Assembly (NCBI GenBank): GCA_000634195.1
Contig: JFLT01000016.1
Span: 1 to 51,238 of the forward strand
Direction of reading: 5' to 3'
DNA: 51,238 bases
Source of the DNA: Prochlorococcus sp. scB243_495D8
GTDB lineage: Bacteria > Cyanobacteriota > Cyanobacteriia > PCC-6307 > Cyanobiaceae
Both the position numbers and the translations under genes were made by a program. This document shows, piece by piece, positions 43,293-51,238 of the stretch (the first letter of the stretch is position 1; the number at the start of each line of letters is the position of its first letter). The notes beneath the pieces were generated by a model. The model saw nothing but the letters and a program-made list of their open reading frames with translations. It made no database searches and was not told the DNA's origin.

Positions 43293-43964
43293 TTAGTTAT
43301 CCCTAACAGGATCAAGTTCTCCTTGATCATTCAACTTTGGATATTCTTTAGCTGATTTTTTATACACCGCAGCTAATTCTGGGTAACACCATTCAAAAAG
43401 TGTTTTTTGATATTCATCCATATTTAACCCTTCTCCATTAGCGGGCAATATACCTTTATTTTTTCTTTGGCGAACAGCTTCAAATAATAATATAGAAGCA
43501 GCAACTGAAACATTCAGAGATTGAACCATACCTCTCATAGGTATAAAAATTGATTGATCAACCATTGATATAAGTTCATTACTTAGTCCCCATTTTTCTG
43601 CTCCTAAAACAAAACATGTATTTTGAGAATAATCAAAATTTCTATAATCTACTGATTCACTATTAAGAGTCGTTCCATATAATTTAAAGCCCTTATTCTT
43701 TAAATCAGATATTGCAGTGATAGTGTTTTCATGATTATTCAGTTTTACCCATTTTTGACTTCCTTGAGCTGTACTATTAAAAGTCTTAACGGCATTCGTT
43801 TTGCTAATAAAATTTGCTTCGAAAACTCCTGCCGCATCACATGTCCTTAATATCGCCGATAAATTATGTGGTTTATTAACATCCTCAACTAAAACAGTCA
43901 AGTTTTTCATTCTGCAATCTAAAACATTTTTGATTCGTTCAAATCTTCTCGGCAAAATTGACAT
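43293..43964 (-). CDS. trmH: tRNA (guanosine-18-2'-O)-methyltransferase (SPOUT family)
   Basis: 223 residues with the three SpoU motifs: NKPHNLSAILRTCDAAGVFE, CFVLGAEKWGLSNELI and FIPMRGMVQSLNVSVAASIL, forming the trefoil-knot SAM site. A C-terminal extension (about residues 180-223) matches TrmH. It methylates the ribose of G18 in the tRNA D-loop. rRNA specificity cannot be fully excluded, but length and tail favour TrmH. Confidence 0.85.
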   Translation of the reverse strand: MSILPRRFERIKNVLDCRMKNLTVLVEDVNKPHNLSAILRTCDAAGVFEANFISKTNAVKTFNSTAQGSQKWVKLNNHENTITAISDLKNKGFKLYGTTLNSESVDYRNFDYSQNTCFVLGAEKWGLSNELISMVDQSIFIPMRGMVQSLNVSVAASILLFEAVRQRKNKGILPANGEGLNMDEYQKTLFEWCYPELAAVYKKSAKEYPKLNDQGELDPVRDN

Positions 43965-44061
43965 TTATAATTTTTTTCACACTTTTAAATTATATTCAAA
44001 AAATATTGATTACCTATTAAATCTCTTGGTTTATAATATTTTGGTAGTTTAAATTAACTCA

Positions 44062-44265
44062 ATGGCATACATAGAATGGGACTATACATTAATAACAAGC
44101 ATGGTAGAAAAACAAGGGTGGGATTTACCTGATCGTGAATCGGAAGAATGGAATAAATTTAACGATGAATTAGGAGAAACAATGCGAGGTGTTGGACTTA
44201 TTTTTGAAAAATATTGTAAATTTACTCCTGACGTAGGAGAAGGAGTCCATCTTCTAGATGACTGA
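44062..44265 (+). CDS. 67-residue acidic conserved-type protein
   Basis: The product (MAYIEWDYTLITSMVEKQGW, then EWNKFNDELGETMRGVGLIF and FTPDVGEGVHLLDD) is acidic, soluble and rich in aromatic residues, with one Cys. Not recognised as a named family. A hairpin with an 11-bp stem follows 14 bases after the stop, suggesting a single-gene transcript. Confidence 0.65.
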   Translation: MAYIEWDYTLITSMVEKQGWDLPDRESEEWNKFNDELGETMRGVGLIFEKYCKFTPDVGEGVHLLDD

Positions 44266-44279
44266 TCATAAATAGTTTT

Positions 44280-44311
44280 AAACCATTGATGTATCCCTTA
44301 ATCAATGGTTT
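44280..44311 (+). terminator. 11-bp hairpin after the 67-residue gene
   Basis: AAACCATTGAT (44280-44290) and ATCAATGGTTT (44301-44311) pair perfectly around a 10-base loop. It is followed by AT-rich sequence, without a pure T-run. Probable terminator. The remaining bases to 44442 show no gene. Confidence 0.55.
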
Positions 44312-44442
44312 ATTAATTAATAAGATAATATAATTTCACTAAATTAGAACTGGCAATTATTAAGGCTTTATAAAGCTTGTACTCTAAAAAAATTTTTTTA
44401 TTCCACAAAAAAGTTATTTAATTTCTATATTTGAATAAAAAT

Positions 44443-44835
44443 ATGAAAAATAAATTAACCTTTTTATTCGATGGTGGCTGTCCACTTTGTTTGAGGGAAA
44501 AAAATTTTCTTAAAAAAAGAGATACCTTAAATCAAATTGCATTTATAGATATTAATAGTAAGGATTATGATCAAAGTCTTTTTAATGACATCTCATATTC
44601 AGAAGCTATGTCAAACCTGCATGGGATTATTGAAAATGGTGAAATTATTAGGGGACTAGATGTACTTGCATATTCTTATGAATTAGTTGGTTTAGGTTGG
44701 GTTTATTATCCCTTGAAGATTAAGCTCTTATCTCCATTATTGAGATTGGTTTACAGATATTGGGCAAAATATAGACTTCAAATTACAGGTAGATCCGATA
44801 TTGAAAAACTTTGTACCTCACAATGTGAACAATAA
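44443..44835 (+). CDS. DCC-family thiol-disulfide protein (DUF393)
   Basis: 130 residues from ATG 44443. LTFLFDGGCPLCLREKNFL is the DCC signature (DGxCPLC with a CxxC), followed by IAFIDINSKDYD and the helical GLGWVYYPLKIKLLSPLLRL. DCC proteins have a thioredoxin-like fold and presumed redox activity. The TTG four codons upstream is a possible but less likely start. It is followed by the TIGR03643 gene after two bases and heads the run that ends in the photolyase-like gene. Confidence 0.8.
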   Translation: MKNKLTFLFDGGCPLCLREKNFLKKRDTLNQIAFIDINSKDYDQSLFNDISYSEAMSNLHGIIENGEIIRGLDVLAYSYELVGLGWVYYPLKIKLLSPLLRLVYRYWAKYRLQITGRSDIEKLCTSQCEQ

Positions 44836-44837
44836 AT

Positions 44838-45074
44838 ATGGAAAGTATCGATATAGACAGAATAATAGAAATGTGTTGGGAAGATAGAACACCCTTTGAA
44901 GCTATCGAGTATCAATTTGGTTTAAAAGAGGAAGATGCGATAAAAATTATGCGTCAAAATCTTAAACCCAAATCTTTCAAAGTCTGGAGAAAGAGAGTTT
45001 CGGGAAGAAATACAAAACATATGGCCCTTAAAGATTCAACTAGATTTAAATCTACTCATAAAAGAAAATTATAA
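44838..45074 (+). CDS. TIGR03643-type small protein (DUF2805-like)
   Basis: 78 residues: IDIDRIIEMCWEDRTPFEAI, FGLKEEDAIKIMRQNLKPKS and FKVWRKRVSGRNTKH. This helix-turn-helix-like fold pattern matches a family (TIGR03643 / DUF2805, from memory) found beside photolyase-related genes in other bacteria. Function unknown. It sits three bases before the DUF2256 gene. Confidence 0.75.
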   Translation: MESIDIDRIIEMCWEDRTPFEAIEYQFGLKEEDAIKIMRQNLKPKSFKVWRKRVSGRNTKHMALKDSTRFKSTHKRKL

Positions 45075-45077
45075 ATT

Positions 45078-45209
45078 TTGAAAAATCTTTCTACTAAAAC
45101 TTGTCCTGTTTGCAATAGGCCATTTGAGTGGCGTAAAAAATGGAAAAACTGTTGGGATGATGTTATCTACTGTTCAAAAAGATGCAGTAACAGGAAGTCG
45201 CAAAGATGA
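45078..45209 (+). CDS. DUF2256-type four-Cys zinc-ribbon-like peptide
   Basis: 43 residues from a TTG at 45078. [20 protein letters not shown] and [15 protein letters not shown] show CPxC and CSKRC knuckles, typical of DUF2256. It is small, basic and probably metal-binding. The TGA overlaps the ATG of the photolyase-like gene (ATGA), so the two are coupled. Confidence 0.8.
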   Translation: MKNLSTKTCPVCNRPFEWRKKWKNCWDDVIYCSKRCSNRKSQR

Positions 45210-46696
45210 AACAAATATCAATTATTTTTCCCAATCAACTTTTTAGAGGAAGCCCAATCTTAAAAATAAATTGTGAAGTTTTGATTTTGGAAGACTCATT
45301 ATTTTTTGGAAATGATAAATTTCATAAATTAATTAACCATAAAAATAAGTTAGTTTTTCATAGAGCATCTATGCTCGCTTATAAAAATTATTTAGAAATA
45401 TCTGGCTTTAAAGTTTTATATATCGAAAACAAGAATAATGTTTCTACAGTTGATCACTTATCGGAACTTATTAAAAATAAATATCAGAAAATAAATCTCA
45501 TTGACCCTCATGATTTTTTAATAATGAAGAGGATTAATAATTTTGTTGAAAGTAATAATTTAGCTTTAAATATTTTGCCTTCTCCTATGTTTATGAGCAG
45601 TGAAGATTTAAAAGATTTATTTGCATCAAATACAAAAAAACCTCTTATGGGGAGATTTTATGAGAATCAAAGAAAGAGCCAAAAGATATTAGTTAATCCT
45701 GATGATACACCTGAAGGTGGTAAATGGAGTTTTGATGAAATGAACAGAAAAAAATTACCAAAAAAAATAAATATACCCGATATACCTAAATTACAAAAAA
45801 ATAAATTTGTAGTTAATGCAGAAAGGTCATTAGCCAATTTTGATATTGAGTTTATTGGAGAAAGTAATAACTTTTTATATCCAACTAATTTTGAAGAGGC
45901 AGATGCATGGTTAAATGATTTTTTTAAACATAGACTTTTCTTATTTGGAGATTATGAGGATGCTATTTCTAAAGAAAATTCTTTTTTATGGCACAGTTTA
46001 CTTTCTCCTCTTTTAAATAGCGGCTTATTAACCCCAGATGTAGTAGTAAATAAAGCATTACTTTTTGCAAAAAATAATAATGTTCCTATTAACTCTCTAG
46101 AGGGGTTTTTACGTCAAATTATTGGATGGAGAGAATTTATTTCCCTCGTCTATAAAAAGTACGGAACAAAGATGCGAAATAGTAATTTTTGGAATTTTGA
46201 AGATAAGCCAATTTCAAAATCTTTTTATCAAGGAAATACAGGAATTGAACCAGTAGACGTTGTTATAAAAAATATTATTAAATTTGGTTATTGTCATCAT
46301 ATTGAGAGGCTAATGATTGTTGGCAACTTTATGCTTCTATGTAGAATTCACCCCAACCAAGTTTATAAATGGTTTATGGAAATGTTTATTGATTCCTATG
46401 ATTGGGTTATGGTCCCAAATGTTTACGGAATGAGTCAGTTTAGTGATGGAGGTATCTTCTCAACAAAGCCATATATATCAAGCTCTAATTATGTAAAGAA
46501 AATGTCTAATTTCAAAAGTGGCCCATGGTGTGAAATATGGGATGGCTTATTTTGGAAATTTATTAAAGATAATGAAAGCTTTTTTAGAAAGCAATATCGT
46601 CTGGCAATGTTAACGAGAAATCTCGATAAAATGTCAGAGGAAAAATTAAATAATCACTTAAAAACGGCCGATAAATTTTTAAGAGATATTCAATAA
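45206..46696 (+). CDS. Photolyase/cryptochrome-related protein (bacterial (6-4) type) without the usual Fe-S cysteines
   Basis: 496 residues of the deoxyribodipyrimidine-photolyase-related family. FAD-domain blocks are clear: [38 protein letters not shown] (His364-His365) and [20 protein letters not shown]. In relatives such as PhrB the next segment is SDYCDTCRYDP...NACPFNALYW, carrying three Fe-S ligands; here residues 434-450 read [17 protein letters not shown], shortened and with one Cys. The fourth ligand (DDC before the HH helix) is PVDV. So FAD repair chemistry is likely kept while the [4Fe-4S] cluster is probably absent. Coupled to DUF2256. Confidence 0.85.
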   Translation: MKQISIIFPNQLFRGSPILKINCEVLILEDSLFFGNDKFHKLINHKNKLVFHRASMLAYKNYLEISGFKVLYIENKNNVSTVDHLSELIKNKYQKINLIDPHDFLIMKRINNFVESNNLALNILPSPMFMSSEDLKDLFASNTKKPLMGRFYENQRKSQKILVNPDDTPEGGKWSFDEMNRKKLPKKINIPDIPKLQKNKFVVNAERSLANFDIEFIGESNNFLYPTNFEEADAWLNDFFKHRLFLFGDYEDAISKENSFLWHSLLSPLLNSGLLTPDVVVNKALLFAKNNNVPINSLEGFLRQIIGWREFISLVYKKYGTKMRNSNFWNFEDKPISKSFYQGNTGIEPVDVVIKNIIKFGYCHHIERLMIVGNFMLLCRIHPNQVYKWFMEMFIDSYDWVMVPNVYGMSQFSDGGIFSTKPYISSSNYVKKMSNFKSGPWCEIWDGLFWKFIKDNESFFRKQYRLAMLTRNLDKMSEEKLNNHLKTADKFLRDIQ

Positions 46697-46801
46697 ATTA
46701 AGAGTAATAACCTAAAGTTGTCTTTGAAAAATTAAAAGAATATTATGTTATGAAGAAATATTAAGTACGGATGTTAATTTAAAAAATATTAGATTTATCT
46801 A

Positions 46802-46981
46802 ATGGAAATTGGAACACTTTTTTTAAAAAGTAATTCGACGGGAATCATCACTTTTTCTGAATTAGATTGGATAACTACCCATCAATCTAATTTCACTAGG
46901 CTGGAGGAATCCATAGCAATTAAATTAGGCAGAATGCTTGATGCAGGATCTATCAATATTGGTTGCCGTTTGAAATCCTGA
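46802..46981 (+). CDS. 59-residue conserved-type small protein
   Basis: ATG 46802 to TGA 46979-46981. The product (MEIGTLFLKSNSTGIITFSE, then LEESIAIKLGRMLDAGSINI) looks like a compact soluble protein and reads as non-random coding sequence. It resembles small proteins common to marine picocyanobacteria (impression, unverified). Function unknown. No signal or membrane helix. Confidence 0.65.
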   Translation: MEIGTLFLKSNSTGIITFSELDWITTHQSNFTRLEESIAIKLGRMLDAGSINIGCRLKS

Positions 46982-47000
46982 ATAAGTTTTTATTTTAATA

Positions 47001-47144
47001 ATGAAGTATCAAAAAGAGAAAAAAATATTTTTTCGAGAAAGAATCCATTCTTTAAATATCTTTCTTTTTTTAGGATTTAATCTTTCACTTATTTCAATCT
47101 TAGGTTTTATTTGGTTTAATTCTGCAATTGAAAAAGTAGTTTAA
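47001..47144 (+). CDS. 47-residue single-helix membrane protein
   Basis: ATG 47001 to TAA 47144. A basic N-terminus (MKYQKEKKIFFRERIHSLN) is followed by one hydrophobic helix (FLFLGFNLSLISILGFIWF) and a short tail. It looks like a small bitopic membrane protein of the photosystem-subunit size class, but no family is recognised. It lies 19 bases after the 59-residue gene. Short length keeps confidence moderate. Confidence 0.5.
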   Translation: MKYQKEKKIFFRERIHSLNIFLFLGFNLSLISILGFIWFNSAIEKVV

Positions 47145-47197
47145 GTTTTTTTGAATTTTTTGTATATTAAAGTTATATTTAAAAAATTAATTATATT

Positions 47198-48514
47198 TTG
47201 AGCATAGGATATTTACAAAGAAAGGCAGCTTGGGAAATTTTATTAAAAGTTAGTTCTGGTTATTTTTCTGATCATGCTCTTGAAAAGGTTTTAAAAAATT
47301 ATCAATTTAATCCTCTTGATATAGCTTTTATTACGGAATTATCTTTTGGATGCATAAGGTATAGAAAATTTCTTGATCTTTGGACGGATCATACATCAAA
47401 AATTACTCATAAAAAGCAGCCTCCAAAGTTAAGATGGCTTCTACATATAGGTTTGTATCAACTATTGAAAATGGATAAAATTCCATTTCCTGCTGCTATT
47501 TCTACCACTGTAGAAGTAGCTAAAAAAACAGATTTAAATGGTTTAGCGGGAACTGTTAATGCGATATTGAGAAATGCATCAAGAAAACTAGATCAAAAAA
47601 TCTTTCCGGAATTATCTTCTGATAGAAAAGAAAGAATTTCATATCTTGAATCATTTCCATTATGGCTTGTTAAGGATCTTTATAGATGGGTCGGCAATAG
47701 CGAGGGTGAAAATATCATTAAGGCATTTAATAAAAAACCATCAATTGATTTGAGAATTAACCAATTAAAAACTAATTTAGATAACTTTTTGAAAGTACTT
47801 CATGAAAATAATATTGATGCTGAAATTATTAATGATTTACATAATGGAATTACTTTAAAATCTAATCCAAGATCTATAAAAAATTTACCAGGGTATAGTG
47901 ATGGACTTTGGACAATTCAAGATAGATCTTCTCAGTGGATAGCACCTCTTTTAAATCCAAAAGAAGGTGAAAAGATTTTAGATGCTTGTGCAGCTCCAGG
48001 AAGTAAGTCTACCCACCTTGCAGAATTAACAAATGATAGTGCTGAAATAATTGCCGTAGATAGATCAGCAAAAAGATTGAAAATACTGCAATCAAATTTA
48101 GAAAGGTTAAATTTGAAATCTGTTAATACCCTTAAGGCTGATGCTACGAGTTTGATTGAATTAAATCCTAAGTTTATATCTTATTTTGATAAGATTTTAT
48201 TAGACGCTCCATGTTCGAGCATTGGAACCCTTTCAAGGAATCCAGATTCTAGATGGTCTTTAAGTAAAGAAAAAATAAAATCTTTAACTTTATTACAGGA
48301 AAAACTTTTAGAGAATATTTTCCCTCTTTTGAAAAAAGATGGCACTTTAGTTTATTCAACTTGTACTATTTGTCCCGATGAAAATAATCTATTAATTGAT
48401 AGATTTATTGAAAAAAACAAAACTTTAAAATTGGTTAGCCAAAAGCAAATTTTACCTAGTTTGGATTATCCTGGTGATGGATTTTATTCTGCAATAATTT
48501 CTTATAAATCTTGA
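47198..48514 (+). CDS. rsmB: 16S rRNA m5C967 methyltransferase RsmB
   Basis: 438 residues: an N-terminal NusB-like domain (about 1-140, AWEILLKVSSGYFSDHALEK) and a Rossmann methyltransferase domain with ILDACAAPGSKSTHLAEL, ILLDAPCSSIGTLSRNPDSR and VYSTCTICPDEN. The two catalytic cysteines are in DAPCSS and STCT. It methylates C967 of 16S rRNA. TTG start at 47198. It converges on the PBP gene with a nine-base gap. Confidence 0.9.
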   Translation: MSIGYLQRKAAWEILLKVSSGYFSDHALEKVLKNYQFNPLDIAFITELSFGCIRYRKFLDLWTDHTSKITHKKQPPKLRWLLHIGLYQLLKMDKIPFPAAISTTVEVAKKTDLNGLAGTVNAILRNASRKLDQKIFPELSSDRKERISYLESFPLWLVKDLYRWVGNSEGENIIKAFNKKPSIDLRINQLKTNLDNFLKVLHENNIDAEIINDLHNGITLKSNPRSIKNLPGYSDGLWTIQDRSSQWIAPLLNPKEGEKILDACAAPGSKSTHLAELTNDSAEIIAVDRSAKRLKILQSNLERLNLKSVNTLKADATSLIELNPKFISYFDKILLDAPCSSIGTLSRNPDSRWSLSKEKIKSLTLLQEKLLENIFPLLKKDGTLVYSTCTICPDENNLLIDRFIEKNKTLKLVSQKQILPSLDYPGDGFYSAIISYKS

Positions 48515-48523
48515 AAATATTAT

Positions 48524-50302
48524 TTATTTTTTAGTAGGAATTTTATAAATTTCAGATATGAACTTCTTCCATAAATATGCTGCATTCCCACTAGATAATT
48601 CAGATTCCTTGTTGTCGTCGTAACCTAGCCAGATCCCTGTTGTAAGGTTATCAATGGAACCAATAAACCAGAGATCTTTATTTCCATCAGATGTTCCTGT
48701 TTTCCCATAAATTTTCTTTCCTTTTATAGAGGCTGCTTTTGAAGTGCCTTCTTTTACAGATTTTTCAAGAAGTATATTTATTTTCTTGTTTATTTTTAAA
48801 TCTACTATTTTCTTGGAAATAGATTTATTTTCCCAAATAGGTTGTTTTTTAAATGATTCTATTTTTTCTATAATTTCAGGGCTTTGAATCTTCCCATTAT
48901 TGTTTATTGCAGAATATGCATTTGTGATGTTTAAAAGATTATCTCCGTAGGCCCCAATAGCTAATGATGGGAATTCCTCAAACTCTTGCTCGTAACCTAG
49001 TCCAAATGAATTCGCTAAATTAATAATATTTTTTAAGCCGATTTTTTTTGTTATTGATATTGGAACGATATTTGATGAGCTTTTAAATGATTCAATCAAA
49101 GATATTGAACCTCTATAGTCTTCTGAAAAATTTTTTGGGCAATAACTTTCCCAGCATTTTGGTAAGTCTTCAAATTTATCGGTTAATTTTATTCCTTCTA
49201 TTAATGCAGCAGCATAAGGGATTATTTTAAAAGTAGAACCTAAAGGTCTTACAGATGAAATCACTCTATCGTATTCATTAATTGATGGATTTTTGCTGTT
49301 TATCATTGTCCTGATTAGTCCTGTGTTTGATTCGATAGATAACAGACCAAATTCAAGTTCTTGAGGCCCTGCGTATCTTGATATTTTTTGACCTTTTTCT
49401 TGCCAATCTTTGTTGATAGAAGATTTAATTCTTAAAAACTTATAATCATTTTTACTCCCAATTTTTTTATCTGTTTCCTGAAGAATAAAATTTATTAGTA
49501 ATTTATCATCAAAAAAATTATCAGCTGATTGATAATTTAACTTTACTTTTTCTTTAATAGCCTTATTCTTATTTGCAAGAGAAATATATCCATCAACATA
49601 CAATGATTCAAGAACTTTATTTCTATTTTTAATAGCTAGTTCTAAATTTTGATAAGGTGAATAAATTGATGGAGCTGGAGCTAATCCTGCAATTAATGCG
49701 ATCTCTGATAATGTCAGTTCTTCTATAAATTTTCCAAAATAAACCTGGGCAGCCTCGTCTACCCCATATGCTCCTGATCCTAGATAAATATTATTTAAAT
49801 ATAATTTTAAAATTTGATTTTTGTCATATCTTAATTCAAGTATTAATGATATAAATATTTCTTTGATTTTTCTTTGAAAACTTAAATCATTATTTAGAAA
49901 AAGTAATCTAGCAACTTGTTGTGTAATAGTACTTCCTCCTTCTTTAACATAACCACTTCTAATGTTTTGAATAATGGCACGAGAAATACTTTTTAAATCT
50001 ATTCCATTATGTTTATAAAATCTTTTATCCTCAGAAGATATAAAAGAATGTTTAAGAAAAAATGGAATTTTATGAAAACTATTATCTATTTCAAATTTGC
50101 GGCTTAATTTGCTTAGTATTTTATTATCAGAAGATGATATTACATAAGAATATTTGGTTTCCCGAAACTTTTTATTTTTAGATACGTCAAATTTAAACGT
50201 TCTAAATATTAGAGTAAATAAATAAAAAGATATTCCAGAAAAAATTAATATTGGAATTATTAAAACAAAAGATTTGAATTTAATCTTTTGCACCTTAAGC
50301 AA
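48524..50302 (-). CDS. Class A penicillin-binding protein (transglycosylase/transpeptidase)
   Basis: 592 residues. One membrane anchor (11-33); glycosyltransferase 51 domain with SSEDKRFYKHNG (catalytic Glu91) and EGGSTITQQVARLLFL; transpeptidase with STFK (Ser356), SSN (409-411) and KTG (534-536). It polymerises and crosslinks peptidoglycan in the periplasm. No extra C-terminal domain follows the KTG lobe. Its start overlaps the 3' end of chlG by eight bases. Confidence 0.92.
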   Translation of the reverse strand: MLKVQKIKFKSFVLIIPILIFSGISFYLFTLIFRTFKFDVSKNKKFRETKYSYVISSSDNKILSKLSRKFEIDNSFHKIPFFLKHSFISSEDKRFYKHNGIDLKSISRAIIQNIRSGYVKEGGSTITQQVARLLFLNNDLSFQRKIKEIFISLILELRYDKNQILKLYLNNIYLGSGAYGVDEAAQVYFGKFIEELTLSEIALIAGLAPAPSIYSPYQNLELAIKNRNKVLESLYVDGYISLANKNKAIKEKVKLNYQSADNFFDDKLLINFILQETDKKIGSKNDYKFLRIKSSINKDWQEKGQKISRYAGPQELEFGLLSIESNTGLIRTMINSKNPSINEYDRVISSVRPLGSTFKIIPYAAALIEGIKLTDKFEDLPKCWESYCPKNFSEDYRGSISLIESFKSSSNIVPISITKKIGLKNIINLANSFGLGYEQEFEEFPSLAIGAYGDNLLNITNAYSAINNNGKIQSPEIIEKIESFKKQPIWENKSISKKIVDLKINKKINILLEKSVKEGTSKAASIKGKKIYGKTGTSDGNKDLWFIGSIDNLTTGIWLGYDDNKESELSSGNAAYLWKKFISEIYKIPTKK

Positions 50303-51238
50303 CTAAAAAACTATGTCCTATCGCTAGAGCTGTAACTAACATTCCAGTTATAAGAAACGGTTGGGCACTTGCTTGATATTTAACATCAAACTTTAGAGGA
50401 TCTCTTAGTAACCACATATCTTGAAATGTAATTTGTGGAATTACCAATAAAACCAAAATTACAGAGGCTAAATGTTGACCGATAATTACTAATACTACAA
50501 CCATTGCTAATTGAAAAATATCAATCAGTCCTGCACTTATTCTACTTGCATTTTTAATTCCAAATACTACTGGTAGAGAATTTAAGCCTAGCTTTGAGTC
50601 TCCTTCAACACTTTTGAAATCATTAATAACAGCAATTCCAAGTCCTGATAGGCTATAAGCAAGTGTTAGTATCGCCGTCACGATTGTTAATTTCCCAAAC
50701 AAGGCTTGTCCTGCCCACCAAGGTAAAGCTATATAAGATGCTCCTAATGCATAATTTCCAAGCCAACCATTCTGTTTTAATTTGAGTGGTGGAGCAGAAT
50801 ATATGTAACTAATAAAGGAACCTCCTAATGCCAAAAGTAAGACGGAGGGAAAGCTGTGCTTAGCATATATATCCAATAAAAAAGCAACTATTAAACCCGC
50901 TATAAGTAATACCAAGATTTGTATTTTTACATCTTTAATTGAAATTTTCCCAGAAGGGATTGGTCTATTTGGTTCATTAATTGCATCAATTTCTTTATCA
51001 AAAAAATCATTTATGGTTTGGGTATAACCAGCCAGAAGCGGTCCACTCATCAACATACATGCTAATGAAGCTAGAACATTACTAAATGTCCATTCAAAAT
51101 TCCCACTTGCTGCTGCTCCACAAATAACCCCCCATATCAAGGGTATCCATGTAATTGGCTTCATTAACTGTATACGAAGTTTCCATATACTTGAAGTCTC
51201 AGATGCACCCTTAATTCCTAACAGTTGTTTTGGATCAT
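50295..51238 (-). CDS. chlG: Chlorophyll synthase (5' end outside the window)
   Basis: The reading frame is open to the right edge, giving 314 visible codons. The segment before the first in-window Met reads DPKQLLGIKGASETSSIWKL, which is like the usual ChlG N-terminus, so the true start is just beyond 51238. UbiA-type prenyltransferase: about eight membrane helices, first aspartate-rich motif in QTINDFFDKEIDAINEPNRP, second in AVINDFKSVEGDSKLGLNSL. It attaches geranylgeranyl or phytyl pyrophosphate to chlorophyllide; in Prochlorococcus it must accept divinyl chlorophyllide. Confidence 0.93.
   Translation of the reverse strand, partial: DPKQLLGIKGASETSSIWKLRIQLMKPITWIPLIWGVICGAAASGNFEWTFSNVLASLACMLMSGPLLAGYTQTINDFFDKEIDAINEPNRPIPSGKISIKDVKIQILVLLIAGLIVAFLLDIYAKHSFPSVLLLALGGSFISYIYSAPPLKLKQNGWLGNYALGASYIALPWWAGQALFGKLTIVTAILTLAYSLSGLGIAVINDFKSVEGDSKLGLNSLPVVFGIKNASRISAGLIDIFQLAMVVVLVIIGQHLASVILVLLVIPQITFQDMWLLRDPLKFDVKYQASAQPFLITGMLVTALAIGHSFLVA

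Overview
The window is about 51 kb of a very AT-rich, densely coded picocyanobacterial chromosome, most likely a high-light-adapted Prochlorococcus. The evidence is the low G+C, chlorophyll synthase (chlG), the pipX-pipY-sepF-proC order, a long-form ribosome hibernation factor (LrtA), malate:quinone oxidoreductase, CobI, very small intergenic gaps, many TTG/GTG starts and families such as DUF1823, DUF3764 and DUF4278. No transposase, integrase, CRISPR array or rRNA gene was seen. The only tRNAs are Thr(GGT) and Tyr(GTA), side by side.

Region 1 (1-11.95 kb) is accessory in character. It holds many small secreted, lipoprotein or unknown genes: a Lys/Cys-rich 28-residue peptide, an amidohydrolase-like protein, an LptA/OstA-like protein beside a cytochrome c6-like protein, a cupredoxin and a PDZ protein. 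Its functional core is a phosphorus/arsenic module: a Crp/Fnr-type regulator divergent from a phnD-phnC-phnE-phnE phosphite/phosphonate ABC transporter, followed by an ACR3 arsenite efflux pump. A 15-20 bp element, usually followed by a terminator-like hairpin and lying at gene 3' ends, recurs five times here and was not found elsewhere in the window. The region ends at tRNA-Thr, and just downstream of that tRNA is a stack of short tandem duplications.

Region 2 (12.1-35.9 kb) is core genome. It runs from aroQ-miaE-cobI-DUF1823-der-ecfT through pipX-pipY-sepF-proC. Then come a minus-strand glycosyltransferase and a recO-deoC-like-lrtA block, followed by lipB, an acyl-CoA synthetase, a YlqD-like protein, pdhC and queA. 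A sulfur amino-acid block (cysK and two Cys/Met-metabolism PLP enzymes) lies with rpsD, and then yidD, a glutaredoxin-like protein, murE and an SDR.

Region 3 (35.9-51.2 kb) holds a class V aminotransferase, arsM (arsenite methyltransferase, linking back to the arsenite pump), a DUF4278 gene with an unusual GC-rich leader, an Nfu-type protein, mqo, lepA, a lone DppC-type permease and trmH. Next is a DUF393 / TIGR03643 / DUF2256 / photolyase-related cluster. In that photolyase homologue the segments that carry iron-sulfur cysteines in relatives are altered or shortened. The window closes with two tiny genes, rsmB, a class A penicillin-binding protein and the 5'-truncated chlG.

The points most worth following up are the repeated 3' element and its hairpins abutting start codons, the micro-repeat tract at tRNA-Thr, the transporter-plus-ACR3 module without a visible P-oxidising enzyme, the photolyase without the usual iron-sulfur ligands, and the DeoC-like protein without its Schiff-base lysine.
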